32,534 nucleotides of DNA from Bacteroidales bacterium. Its GTDB lineage: Bacteria > Bacteroidota > Bacteroidia > Bacteroidales > UBA932. Below the pieces are notes generated by a model. That model did not search any database. It saw nothing but the letters and a program-made list of their open reading frames with translations, and was not told the DNA's origin. Location: contig JAFUWZ010000029.1 of assembly GCA_017471045.1 (NCBI GenBank), forward strand, positions 1-32,534. Direction: 5' to 3'. Numbering within the stretch: position 1 is the stretch's first letter; each line of letters starts with the position of its first letter. A program made the translations under genes and the position numbers. Positions 14,124 to 22,242 of the stretch are shown piece after piece.

Positions 14124-15548
14124 ATGGAGATTGACAACAGACATATCGATGTTTGGAACAACTGTCTTCGCATCATCGAGCAGATTATCGAGGGCCGGAA
14201 GTTCGAGACCTGGTTCAAACCGATCAGGCCCGTCTCCCTTGTCGGCGCTACGCTCACCGTGGAAGTGCCTTCCGATTTCTTCCGGGAGTATCTGGAAGAT
14301 GCATTTCTTGACGTCATCAAGATGACGCTCAAGCGTGTGATCGGTTCCGATGCCCGCCTGGTCTATCAGGTCCGCCCTGTCAAGGTCGAGCCCGCCATGG
14401 TTTTCCCGGCTGTCCACGGCAATCCGCCCGTCAACAAATCCATTCCGATCAGCACGTACCAGCCCGGCACGTCGCCCGGCCCCTTCGTATACCCCGGCCT
14501 GAAGCGCGTCAACATCAATCCCCGGCTCAATCCGGTCTATTGCTTTGCCAACCTGATCGAGGGTGAGTGCAACAAGATGGGGATCACGGTAGGGGAGAAC
14601 ATCTCCCTCTCGCCGGGCAACACCCCTTTCAATCCGCTCTTCATCTTCGGCGGACCGGGTCTCGGCAAAACCCATCTCGCCCAGGCCATCGGCATCAGCA
14701 TCCATGAGAAGTATCCGGATCTGGTCGTCCTCTATGTCAGCGGAAACGAATTCAAGACCCAATACATGGAGGCGATCAACGTGCGCAACAAGCTCACGGA
14801 TTTCCTGGCTTTCTACATGAAGATCGACGTCCTTATCATTGATGACATCCAGGATCTGCAGGGTCAGGGCTCCCAGGCTGCTTTCTTCAATGTGTTCAAC
14901 CACCTGCACCAGCGGGGGAAGCAGCTCATCTTCACCTCGGACCGCGCTCCCGTCGAGCTGCGCAATTTCGAGGAACGCCTTCTTTCCCGTTTCAAATGGG
15001 GCCTGCCGGTGGAGCTGACCCGCCCCGACTATGCCACCCGCCTTGCCATGCTGCGCGCGCGCAGTTTCCGCGAGGGCGTCCGAATCAGCGACGAAGTCCT
15101 TGAGTTCCTGGCGACTCGGATCAAGACCAATTTCCGCGAGTTGGAAGGGGCCCTGATTTCCTTGATCGCCCATGCGACGCTGACGCACCGCGACAGTACG
15201 GTCGAACTGGCCGAGCGCATTACGCAGAACATCGTCGGTGACGAACAGGGCGAATTGACCATCGAGAAGGTGCAGGACGCGGTCTGCGAGTATTTCAACA
15301 TCACCCGCGACACGCTTCAGTCCCCATCTCGCAAGCGGCAGATCGTCCAGGCCCGGCAGATCGCGATGTACCTGTGTCGCAACTATATCTCCAGCTGCTC
15401 GCTTTCGACCATCGGCGCTGAGATCGGAGGCAAGGATCACGCGACGGTGCTGCACGCCTGCAATACGGTTTCCGACCTGATCGCCACGGACCGTACCGTC
15501 AAGCAGTATGTAACCGACTTGGAAAAGATGATCGCCCCGATCGCCTGA
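14124..15548 (+). CDS. dnaA: Chromosomal replication initiator protein DnaA
   Basis: The ATP-dependent initiator that opens oriC. The 474-residue protein has domain I (~1-85, starting with a WNNCLRIIEQIIE helix and FETWFKPI), a short proline-rich linker (~95-120), the AAA+ domain with Walker A GGPGLGKT (176-183), Walker B VLIIDD (236-241), FTSDRAP sensor I and RLLSRFKWGL. The C-terminal DNA-binding domain carries the DnaA signature GGKDHATVLHAC. Length and motifs are normal. The gene is preceded by an AT-rich gap and followed by a strong intrinsic terminator. It is monocistronic or reads weakly into pepD. Confidence 0.98.
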   Translation: MEIDNRHIDVWNNCLRIIEQIIEGRKFETWFKPIRPVSLVGATLTVEVPSDFFREYLEDAFLDVIKMTLKRVIGSDARLVYQVRPVKVEPAMVFPAVHGNPPVNKSIPISTYQPGTSPGPFVYPGLKRVNINPRLNPVYCFANLIEGECNKMGITVGENISLSPGNTPFNPLFIFGGPGLGKTHLAQAIGISIHEKYPDLVVLYVSGNEFKTQYMEAINVRNKLTDFLAFYMKIDVLIIDDIQDLQGQGSQAAFFNVFNHLHQRGKQLIFTSDRAPVELRNFEERLLSRFKWGLPVELTRPDYATRLAMLRARSFREGVRISDEVLEFLATRIKTNFRELEGALISLIAHATLTHRDSTVELAERITQNIVGDEQGELTIEKVQDAVCEYFNITRDTLQSPSRKRQIVQARQIAMYLCRNYISSCSLSTIGAEIGGKDHATVLHACNTVSDLIATDRTVKQYVTDLEKMIAPIA

Positions 15549-15558
15549 ATGAAATGAC

Positions 15559-15584
15559 AAGGACGTGTCTCCACGTCCTTTTTT
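15559..15584 (+). terminator. Intrinsic terminator after dnaA
   Basis: AAGGACGTG (15559-15567), loop TCTC, CACGTCCTT (15572-15580), then a T-run to 15584. A perfect 9-bp GC-containing stem with a tetraloop and T-tract eleven bases after the dnaA stop. It ends two bases before the first possible pepD start, so it may attenuate rather than fully stop read-through. Confidence 0.88.
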
Positions 15585-15586
15585 AG

Positions 15587-17023
15587 ATGATACAAGCTAT
15601 GGATGCAAATTCTGTTCTGGACATTTTCAAGGATATCACCCGCATTCCCCGGGAGTCCGGCCACGAAGAGCCGGTGACAAAGTATCTGCAGGATTGGGCT
15701 GCGGCCCATGACCTCGGCTGCAAAAAGGATGAAATCGGCAACGTGCTGATCATCCGGGAAGCAGCCCCCGGCAAGGAGGAGATCCCGACACTTGTCCTGC
15801 AGGCCCATCAGGACATGGTCTGCGAGAAGAATGCCGGTTCCTCCCACGACTTTTTGAAAGACCCGATCCCGTATGTCATCAAGGACGGATGGATGATCGC
15901 GGAGGAGACGACGCTGGGCGCTGACGACGGCATCGGCATCGCGGCTTGCCTGGCCCTGCTGGAAAGCCCGGAGCCGACCGGCAAGATCGAGTGTCTTTTC
16001 ACGATTTCCGAGGAAACGGGAATGGACGGCGCCGAAGCCCTCAAAGAAGGATTCTTCACGGGCAAAACCCTGATCAACCTCGATTCCGAGGATGAAGGGC
16101 AGCTCTTCATCGGCTGTGCCGGCGGCGTCAACACGGAAATTCGCTGCCGGTGGCGGACGGCTTCCGTTCCGTCCGGCAAGTCGGTCGTGCGCCTGTTCCT
16201 CGGCGGGGGACAAGGCGGCCATAGCGGCGACGACATCAACAAAGGCCGCGTCAATGCCGTCCAGCAGATGGCCCGTTTCCTGTATGGGAAGCTGGGCGAA
16301 GGGCTCCAGCTGGTCGCGATGGAAGGCGGCAACAAGCCCAACGCCATTGCCCGGGAGTGTTCCGCATGGGTGGCGACGCCCTCGCCGGACCGCCTTATGA
16401 TCGACTGGGCCGCCTTTGCCGACACCCTTGTCCAAGAGCATCATGTGACAGATCCGGACATTTATACCGAATCGGAGCTTGCGGAGGCCCCGTACGGAGC
16501 GGTTTCCGAGGCCCATACCCGCGAATTGATCCGTGCCCTCTTCGCCTGCCCGCACGGAGTCTATGCGATGAGCCAGGACATCCCCGGCCTGGTGGAAACC
16601 TCGACCAACCTGGCCTCCGTCAAGATGGGCGGAGCCGGCCGCTTCCTCATCCGCACCAGCCAGCGCAGCTCGACGATGTCGGAGCGGACGCTGATCGCCG
16701 ACAAGGTCGCCGCCCACTTCGAATTAATCGGCGCCCAGGTGGAGCATCTGCTCCCGTACCCGGGCTGGAAGCCTAATGTCCATTCGCATATCCTCCAGCA
16801 ATGTGTGGCGTCCTACCGGCGGCTCTTCGGCCAGGAGCCCGAGGTCAAGGCGATCCACGCCGGCCTGGAATGCGGTCTCTTCCTGGACAAATTCCCGGAC
16901 CTGGACATGATATCTTTCGGTCCCACCCTGCGCGGCGTCCATGCTCCCGGCGAGAAGCTGGAGCTGGCGACCCTTCCCAAATTTGTCGATCTCTTAAAAG
17001 ATGTCGTATGCAACTTCAAGTAG
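15587..17023 (+). CDS. pepD: Aminoacyl-histidine dipeptidase (cytosol non-specific dipeptidase, M20C)
   Basis: A zinc metallopeptidase hydrolysing dipeptides, including Xaa-His, in the cytoplasm. It is 478 residues, usual for PepD (about 485). Metal and catalytic motifs are in order: QAHQDMVCEK (first histidine), TLGADDGIGIA (bridging aspartate), SEETGMDGA (general base and ligand glutamates), NLDSED (aspartate ligand) and the C-terminal AIHAGLECGLF (last histidine). GHSGDDI marks the lid/dimerisation domain. The ATG at 15587 lies just after the dnaA terminator; ATG 15599 is equally plausible. No promoter box is visible in the gap, so expression may depend on read-through or on a promoter inside dnaA. 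Its end overlaps rpe by 16 bases, indicating co-translation. Confidence 0.95.
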   Translation: MIQAMDANSVLDIFKDITRIPRESGHEEPVTKYLQDWAAAHDLGCKKDEIGNVLIIREAAPGKEEIPTLVLQAHQDMVCEKNAGSSHDFLKDPIPYVIKDGWMIAEETTLGADDGIGIAACLALLESPEPTGKIECLFTISEETGMDGAEALKEGFFTGKTLINLDSEDEGQLFIGCAGGVNTEIRCRWRTASVPSGKSVVRLFLGGGQGGHSGDDINKGRVNAVQQMARFLYGKLGEGLQLVAMEGGNKPNAIARECSAWVATPSPDRLMIDWAAFADTLVQEHHVTDPDIYTESELAEAPYGAVSEAHTRELIRALFACPHGVYAMSQDIPGLVETSTNLASVKMGGAGRFLIRTSQRSSTMSERTLIADKVAAHFELIGAQVEHLLPYPGWKPNVHSHILQQCVASYRRLFGQEPEVKAIHAGLECGLFLDKFPDLDMISFGPTLRGVHAPGEKLELATLPKFVDLLKDVVCNFK

Positions 17024-17664
17024 CCCCCTCTCTGCTTTCGGCTGATTTCCTGCACCTCGAAAAGGACGTGCAGATGCTCAACGGGCACGCCGACCTGATT
17101 CACTTGGACGTGATGGACGGCACGCTGGTGCCGAACCTTTCGTTCGGCTTCAGCATCATCGAACCTCTTTCCAAGGTCGCGACGGCTCCGTTGGACACGC
17201 ACCTGATGATCGTCCATCCGGACAAGTATTTCGCCCGCTTCGCCGCCCTTGGGCTCAGGATGCTCAGCTTCCACCTGGAAGCCGCGCGCCAGGAAGGACG
17301 CGATGCGGGGGAGATGTTGCGCGAGATCAAGGCGCTCGGCCCCCAAGCCGGTCTGGCCATCAACCCCGACATCCCGGTCGAGGATGTATTCCCATATCTG
17401 GAAGACGCTGATTTCATCCTGGTGATGTCCGTTTTTGCCGGTTTCGGCGGACAGGCGTTCATCCCGGAGACCTTCGAACGCGTCAGGACGCTGAAAGCCG
17501 AAATCAAGCGGCGCAAACTGCCGTGCAAGATCGAAGTGGACGGGGGTGTGGGGCTTTCCAATGCTGCGGCCCTTCACGAGGCCGGCGTCGATATTGTGGT
17601 GGCGGGCAGCTCGGTCTTCAAGAGTGAGGATCCGGCAGCGACCATCGCCGCCTTGCGCGGCTGA
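17008..17664 (+). CDS. rpe: Ribulose-phosphate 3-epimerase
   Basis: Interconverts D-ribulose 5-phosphate and D-xylulose 5-phosphate in the pentose phosphate pathway. The 218-residue TIM barrel is full length. Typical motifs: VAPSLLSADF at the N-terminus, HLDVMDGTLVPNLSFG (metal ligand and catalytic aspartate), DTHLMIVHP, VMSVFAGFGGQAF and EVDGGV with the second catalytic aspartate, then VAGSSVF phosphate binding. The ATG lies inside the last codons of pepD (16-base overlap). The rpe stop is immediately followed, with no spacer, by the stop codon of birA on the other strand. Confidence 0.97.
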   Translation: MQLQVAPSLLSADFLHLEKDVQMLNGHADLIHLDVMDGTLVPNLSFGFSIIEPLSKVATAPLDTHLMIVHPDKYFARFAALGLRMLSFHLEAARQEGRDAGEMLREIKALGPQAGLAINPDIPVEDVFPYLEDADFILVMSVFAGFGGQAFIPETFERVRTLKAEIKRRKLPCKIEVDGGVGLSNAAALHEAGVDIVVAGSSVFKSEDPAATIAALRG

Positions 17665-18279
17665 TCAGCGCGCTCCCTTGTAGAACACATGGGCGTCGAA
17701 ATAACGTCCCAATGAAATCCGCCCTGCTTGCGTTTCCATCAAAGCGGCGGATTCTTTCAATTTCTCCCACAGGGCATTCAATTCGGCTTCCGGATCATAG
17801 CGCAGCCCGGTCAGTTGCCGGAGCGAAACCGGATTGGGAAGATCGGCGGGGAAGCGCAGCTGGTTCAGATTGAGGCCGATTCCGAGGATGCTGGAACTCA
17901 CCTGCTTGCCGTCAAGGATATTTTCGATCAGGATGCCGCAGATCTTGCGGTCGCCGGCATAGATGTCGTTCGGCCATTTGATCCGGGTCTCCACGCCCCG
18001 GTCCATCAGGTACTCCCGGATCCCCCGGGTGACGGTCTGTGTGAGCAGCAGGATTTCTGAAGCAGCGACAGCCGGACAGGGAGGAAAACGCAGCAGCCAG
18101 GTGAAAGTCAAGTTCTCTCCGGGAGCGCTCGTCCAGCTATGGTCGCCTTGGCCGCGGCCGGCCGTCTGTTTCCGGGCTGCCACGACTGACAAATTGGCAA
18201 GATCCGGAAGCAGCCTCCGGACCGCGTCATTGGTCGAATCTGTCACATCCAGCCAGATAATACCGGCCCTTTCTTCCAT
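17665..18279 (-). CDS. birA: Biotin--[acetyl-CoA-carboxylase] ligase, HTH-less type
   Basis: Activates biotin to biotinyl-AMP and attaches it to biotin carboxyl carrier proteins. From the ATG at 18279 it is 204 residues, a short form without the N-terminal DNA-binding domain of E. coli BirA, so it should be an enzyme only and not a repressor. Motifs: DSTNDAVRR (biotin/ATP site), the nucleotide loop GRGQGDHSW (41-49; family GRGRxGRxW) and KWPNDIY (101-107), then GILIEN and GIGLNLN. The open frame continues upstream through rsfS in antisense to 18858, which is not coding. It is divergent from rsfS and has a TAnnTTTG box at 18309-18316. Confidence 0.94.
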   Translation of the reverse strand: MEERAGIIWLDVTDSTNDAVRRLLPDLANLSVVAARKQTAGRGQGDHSWTSAPGENLTFTWLLRFPPCPAVAASEILLLTQTVTRGIREYLMDRGVETRIKWPNDIYAGDRKICGILIENILDGKQVSSSILGIGLNLNQLRFPADLPNPVSLRQLTGLRYDPEAELNALWEKLKESAALMETQAGRISLGRYFDAHVFYKGAR

Positions 18280-18294
18280 TGGAGTATTTTTTGT

Positions 18295-18302
18295 TATATT
18301 TG
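18295..18302 (+). promoter_or_regulatory. -7 promoter box (TATATTTG) for rsfS-ftsH
   Basis: TATATTTG matches the consensus and lies 31 bases before the rsfS ATG, with a predicted start near 18309. That start falls on the opposing birA -7 box. Confidence 0.5.
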
Positions 18303-18308
18303 TTTTCG

Positions 18309-18316
18309 CAAAAATA
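18309..18316 (-). promoter_or_regulatory. -7 promoter box (TATTTTTG) for birA
   Basis: On the minus strand TATTTTTG matches TAnnTTTG and lies 29 bases upstream of the birA ATG. The two -7 boxes of this divergent pair are only 6 bp apart, so the promoters overlap. Confidence 0.5.
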
Positions 18317-18333
18317 CAAATAAATTCATTCGT

Positions 18334-18726
18334 ATGATCACACACGACCTTCGCGTCATCGCAGATGCCATCCTCGACAAGAAAGGACAGGATGTGATTT
18401 CGATCGACCTCCGGCCCGTCGGGTCGGCCATCGCCGATTATTTTGTCATCTGCAACGCCACTTCCACGACGGCCGTTTCCGCCATCGCGGACAATATCAT
18501 CAAGGAGGCCAAAGAACAGTTGGGCATGAAACCGCTCCGTACTCAGGGCCAGGAAAACAATTTCTGGGTTATCCTGGACTATGGACACATCGTGATCCAT
18601 ATCTTCCTGACGGAGTACCGCGAGTTCTATCGCCTCGAAGACCTCTGGGCCGACGCGCCGAGGAAGACGTACAAGTATCGCAAACCCGCAGCCAAAAAGA
18701 AAGAAGATGTCCTCCCAGAAGAATAA
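18334..18726 (+). CDS. rsfS: Ribosomal silencing factor RsfS
   Basis: Binds ribosomal protein uL14 on the large subunit and blocks subunit joining when nutrients are scarce. The protein is 130 residues and of typical length. It has the conserved core with DYFVICNATSTTAVSAIADNI, followed by GQENNFWVILDYGHIVIHIF and REFYRLEDLWADAP, the family's most conserved stretches. A Lys-rich tail follows. The last 20 bases overlap the start of ftsH, so the two are translated from one message. Confidence 0.96.
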   Translation: MITHDLRVIADAILDKKGQDVISIDLRPVGSAIADYFVICNATSTTAVSAIADNIIKEAKEQLGMKPLRTQGQENNFWVILDYGHIVIHIFLTEYREFYRLEDLWADAPRKTYKYRKPAAKKKEDVLPEE

Positions 18727-20689
18727 TAACGCACAAAACAATCCCGGAGACGGCAAACAGCCCCGCAAGGTCTTCAAGATCAAATTCAACCTTTCCTGGT
18801 TGTATATGTTGTTGGTCCTGCTGATCTTCTGGATGGTCTTCCAGGGGGATGGAGCCAACCCGCAGAAGATCGAATGGCCGGACGTTCAGGAAATGGTCCG
18901 GAAGGGCGACGTGAAAGAGATCCATTATGTCCGCAACGACTTTAAGGGAACCGTCACCGTCAAGCCCGACCGACTCGGCCAGTACGTCGAGGTATTCGGA
19001 GGCAAGGTCCCTGCGAAGTCTCCGCATTTCTTTTTCTATGTTTCCAACAAGTTCGACGCCGAAGCGCAGTTCGCCACGCTCAACGAGTCTCTGCCTGCCG
19101 AAGGGCAGGTTAAATTCATCGTTGAGAACGATGCCAAGATCTGGAGCCAGGTGCTCGAGTGGGTCCTTCCGCTGGTCTTCCTGCTGATCCTGTGGGGCTG
19201 GATGTTCCGCGGGATGGGCCGCAACATGGGCGGAGGCGCCCAGGGGGGCGGAATGAATCCGTTCAATGTCGGCAAATCTACCGGCAAACTGGCTGACAAG
19301 AACCAGGTCAATGTGACCTTCAAGGATGTAGCCGGTCTGTACGGGGCCAAGGAAGAAGTGATGGAGATCGTAGATTTCCTGAAGAATCCATCCAAGTACA
19401 CGGCCCTGGGCGGCAAGATCCCGAAGGGGGCGTTGCTGGTCGGTCCTCCCGGCACCGGCAAGACCCTGCTCGCCAAGGCTGTCGCCGGCGAAGCCAACGT
19501 TCCTTTCTTCTCGATATCCGGATCTGATTTCGTCGAGATGTTTGTTGGTGTCGGTGCCAGCCGTGTCCGCGACCTATTCAATCAGGCCAAAGAAAAGGCG
19601 CCCTGCATCGTGTTCATCGATGAGATCGACGCCGTGGGCCGTGCCCGCGGCAAGAATGTCGGCTTCTCCTCCAATGATGAACGTGAGAACACGCTCAACC
19701 AGCTCCTGACGGAGATGGACGGTTTCGGGACCAACAGCGGTGTCATCGTCCTGGCGGCGACCAACCGGGCTGACATCCTTGACAAGGCGCTGATGCGCGC
19801 AGGTCGTTTCGACCGTCAGATCCAGGTGACGCTGCCCGACCTGAACGAGCGGAAAGACATATTCCAGATCCACCTGCGCAAGATCAAACTCGGTACGGAT
19901 TTCGACCTGGACAACATCGCCAAACATACGGCCGGATTCTCGGGGGCGGATATCGCCAACATCTGCAACGAGGCGGCCCTGACCGCTGCCCGCAAGAACA
20001 AATCGGCCGTAGACAACGAGGACTTCATCCAGGCCATCGACCGGGTCATCGGCGGCATTGAGCGCAAGAAGACCGTGATGTCGCCCGAAGAGAAGCGCCT
20101 TACGGCGTTCCACGAGGTCGGCCACGCCGTGACTGGCTGGCTCCTTCCCGGGTGCAATCCGGTCCTGAAGGTGACCATCGTCCCCCGCGGCCAGTCCCTG
20201 GGCGCGACCTGGTATCTTCCCGATGAGAAGGTGACCATGTCCAAAAGTGAACTGATGGACGAGATGTGCAGCCTGGTGGCAGGACGCGTGGCCGAGGAAC
20301 TGGCCAACAACGGTATCCCATGCACCGGCGCCCTCAGCGATTTCGAACGGCTTACCAAGATGGCCTATGCGATGGTCACCTACTATGGCATGAGCGACGA
20401 GATCGGAAACCTGTCCTTCTACGACTCGACCGGAGCCGGGTATGAACTGTACAAGCCCTACAGCGAGAAGACAGCGGAAACCATCGATGCCGAAGCCCGG
20501 AAGCTCAGCGACGAGGTCACGGAGAAGACCCGCGCCCTCCTTCAAGAGCATTGGGCGGATGTCACCGTCCTGGCCGAACAGTTGATCGCCAAGGAGGTAA
20601 TCATGGCGGAGGATCTCGAGAAGGTCCTCGGTCCCAAGGCCGGCAAGCACGGTGAGGAGAGACTCCGCGAGGAAGTATCGGAATCTTAA
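18707..20689 (+). CDS. ftsH: ATP-dependent zinc metalloprotease FtsH
   Basis: A membrane-anchored AAA+ protease for membrane and short-lived cytosolic proteins. The 660-residue protein has a cytosolic N-terminus, a first membrane helix (~31-47), a periplasmic domain (~48-147), a second helix (~150-167), a Gly/Met-rich linker, and the AAA+ module. That module carries Walker A GPPGTGKT (246-253), Walker B IVFIDE (301-306), the pore loop [11 protein letters not shown] and the SRH region [20 protein letters not shown]. The zinc protease site is HEVGH (469-473; most homologues have HEAGH, but HExxH is intact), with D545 as likely third ligand in [11 protein letters not shown]. It is expressed with rsfS. 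A fresh promoter box for cdsA starts 10 bases after its stop. Confidence 0.98.
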   Translation: MSSQKNNNAQNNPGDGKQPRKVFKIKFNLSWLYMLLVLLIFWMVFQGDGANPQKIEWPDVQEMVRKGDVKEIHYVRNDFKGTVTVKPDRLGQYVEVFGGKVPAKSPHFFFYVSNKFDAEAQFATLNESLPAEGQVKFIVENDAKIWSQVLEWVLPLVFLLILWGWMFRGMGRNMGGGAQGGGMNPFNVGKSTGKLADKNQVNVTFKDVAGLYGAKEEVMEIVDFLKNPSKYTALGGKIPKGALLVGPPGTGKTLLAKAVAGEANVPFFSISGSDFVEMFVGVGASRVRDLFNQAKEKAPCIVFIDEIDAVGRARGKNVGFSSNDERENTLNQLLTEMDGFGTNSGVIVLAATNRADILDKALMRAGRFDRQIQVTLPDLNERKDIFQIHLRKIKLGTDFDLDNIAKHTAGFSGADIANICNEAALTAARKNKSAVDNEDFIQAIDRVIGGIERKKTVMSPEEKRLTAFHEVGHAVTGWLLPGCNPVLKVTIVPRGQSLGATWYLPDEKVTMSKSELMDEMCSLVAGRVAEELANNGIPCTGALSDFERLTKMAYAMVTYYGMSDEIGNLSFYDSTGAGYELYKPYSEKTAETIDAEARKLSDEVTEKTRALLQEHWADVTVLAEQLIAKEVIMAEDLEKVLGPKAGKHGEERLREEVSES

Positions 20690-20698
20690 ATATTTTCC

Positions 20699-20706
20699 TA
20701 TATTTG
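20699..20706 (+). promoter_or_regulatory. -7 promoter box (TATATTTG) for cdsA-psd
   Basis: TATATTTG matches the consensus and lies 30 bases before the cdsA ATG at 20737. A possible TTG start at 20704 overlaps this box and is therefore unlikely to be used. Confidence 0.5.
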
Positions 20707-20736
20707 CGAAAGTATACGACTCAGAGACGACTGCCG

Positions 20737-21564
20737 ATGAACAATACCGTAGTCAGAACCCTTTCAGGCGCCGTATATGGCGCCTTGATTTTTGTTTGCA
20801 TGCTGATCAACGGCTATCTTTTCGCCGCGCTCATCATTTTCATGATGTGCGTGATGATGGCTGAGTTCTTCCAGATGACGATGGGGGAGAGATACAAGTT
20901 TTCCCGCGTCCTGGCCATCCTGACGGGCGTCGTCCTCTTCCTGCTCCTGTACCTGTGCCGGGCCTGCAGCATGCCGGGCAAGTTCGTCTCAATCGCCATC
21001 ATCCCGCTGGTCGGCGTGATGGTCAATTCGCTGCTGGTCGAGGATAAGAAGGAGTTTCTGAAGTTTTCCTACATCTATACGGGCCTGCTCTACATCGCCG
21101 TTCCGATGTCCCTGTCCAACCTGTTGGCTTTCCGCAATGGCTGTTTTGACGGGATGCTGCTGCTGTGTTTCTTCATCATCATCTGGTGCTCGGACATCGG
21201 CGCGTTCTTCCTGGGAAGCCTGCTGGGCCAGAAATACGGCAAGAAAATCGCTCCGGAGATTTCGCCCAAGAAATCCTGGATCGGATTCTGGGGAGGCTTT
21301 GTCTTTGCCATTCTCGCCACCTTGGTCCTCCATTGGACCGGCCTGCTACAGATTCCGGTCATCCACTGCGTCCTGCTTGCCACCATCATGCACGTTGCCG
21401 GAGTTGCGGGCGATTTCTTCGAATCGATGTGGAAGCGCTGCTGCAACGTCAAGGACTCCGGCCGCATCATTCCCGGCCACGGTGGCTTGCTGGACCGGCT
21501 GGACAGCACCCTGACTGCGATGCCGCTTGGAGCCGTTTATCTCGTTTTGTTCAATCTGATCTGA
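20737..21564 (+). CDS. cdsA: Phosphatidate cytidylyltransferase
   Basis: An inner-membrane enzyme making CDP-diacylglycerol from phosphatidate and CTP, the branch point of phospholipid synthesis. From the ATG at 20737 it is 275 residues with about seven to eight hydrophobic segments. The CDS signature is complete near the C-terminus: SMWKR, then KDSGRIIPGHGGLLDRLDS. CSDIGAFFLGSLLG and the SPKKSWIGFWGG stretch are also typical. A TTG 33 bases upstream would extend the frame but overlaps the -7 box. psd follows after 12 bases. The serine transferase PssA that would sit between the two in the pathway is not in the window. Confidence 0.95.
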   Translation: MNNTVVRTLSGAVYGALIFVCMLINGYLFAALIIFMMCVMMAEFFQMTMGERYKFSRVLAILTGVVLFLLLYLCRACSMPGKFVSIAIIPLVGVMVNSLLVEDKKEFLKFSYIYTGLLYIAVPMSLSNLLAFRNGCFDGMLLLCFFIIIWCSDIGAFFLGSLLGQKYGKKIAPEISPKKSWIGFWGGFVFAILATLVLHWTGLLQIPVIHCVLLATIMHVAGVAGDFFESMWKRCCNVKDSGRIIPGHGGLLDRLDSTLTAMPLGAVYLVLFNLI

Positions 21565-21576
21565 CCTTGTCCCACC

Positions 21577-22230
21577 ATGCATATCGACAAAGACTCCCAC
21601 GGAACCATCCTGACAGCCTGGGCCATCGCTGCCGCCATCATCCTCGCCGCCTGCCTGTTGCCGCTTCCCGTCTGGCTGAAATGGATCATAGGCATCCTGA
21701 TGGCCCTTTTCGCCTTTTTCGCCGTCTTCTTTTTCCGCCTGCCGGACCGGAAGGGACCGGGAAGCGACACGACCATTACCTCCGTCGCGGACGGGGAAGT
21801 TGTGATCGTGGACAAGGCCTACGAAAGCGAATACCTGAAGCGGGAATGCATCCGCGTGTGTATCTATATGGATTTTATGAATGTCCATGCCAATTTCTGG
21901 CCCGTCAGCGGAGTGATCAGTTATTGCCAGTATCATCCCGGCCGGCACAAACTGGCATTCCTGCCCAAATCTTCGGATCTGAACGAGCACGCGACCAGCG
22001 TCATCGTGACGCCGGACGGCCATGAGGTCCTTTTTAAGCAGATCGCCGGCACTTTCGCCCGTCGTGTCGTCTCCTATTCGGAACCCGGCTTGAAAGTAGA
22101 GGCCGGAGCCCAATGCGGGGTCATCAAACTCGGCTCGCGGATCGATATGTTCCTCCCGCTGGATGCGCGGGTCCAGGTGGGAGAGGGGCAGATCGTCCGC
22201 GCCGTGGAAACGGTCATCGCCCAACTGTAG
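21577..22230 (+). CDS. psd: Phosphatidylserine decarboxylase
   Basis: Makes phosphatidylethanolamine from phosphatidylserine. The 217-residue protein has two N-terminal hydrophobic segments (~10-30, 33-54), then SVADGEVVIV, YMDFMNVHANFWPVSG (family FDVHVNRxPxxG) and, near the C-terminus, LGSRIDMFLP. Self-cleavage between G186 and S187 should create the pyruvoyl group and a small alpha chain. This is the short psd type without the longer N-terminal domain of E. coli Psd. It lies 12 bp after cdsA and converges on ispG with 12 bp between stops; no terminator hairpin is visible there. Confidence 0.94.
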   Translation: MHIDKDSHGTILTAWAIAAAIILAACLLPLPVWLKWIIGILMALFAFFAVFFFRLPDRKGPGSDTTITSVADGEVVIVDKAYESEYLKRECIRVCIYMDFMNVHANFWPVSGVISYCQYHPGRHKLAFLPKSSDLNEHATSVIVTPDGHEVLFKQIAGTFARRVVSYSEPGLKVEAGAQCGVIKLGSRIDMFLPLDARVQVGEGQIVRAVETVIAQL

Positions 22231-22242
22231 AGGAATCGCCCT

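Noticed and set aside
14040-15560. 506-codon minus-strand open frame opposite dnaA
   Set aside because: A shadow of dnaA, and it would read through the dnaA terminator.
17665-18858. A 397-codon open frame for the biotin ligase
   Set aside because: Everything upstream of 18279 is antisense to rsfS; the family start MEERAG fits 18279.
20704-20736. TTG start giving cdsA 11 extra residues
   Set aside because: It overlaps the TATATTTG promoter box, and the family N-terminus fits the ATG at 20737.
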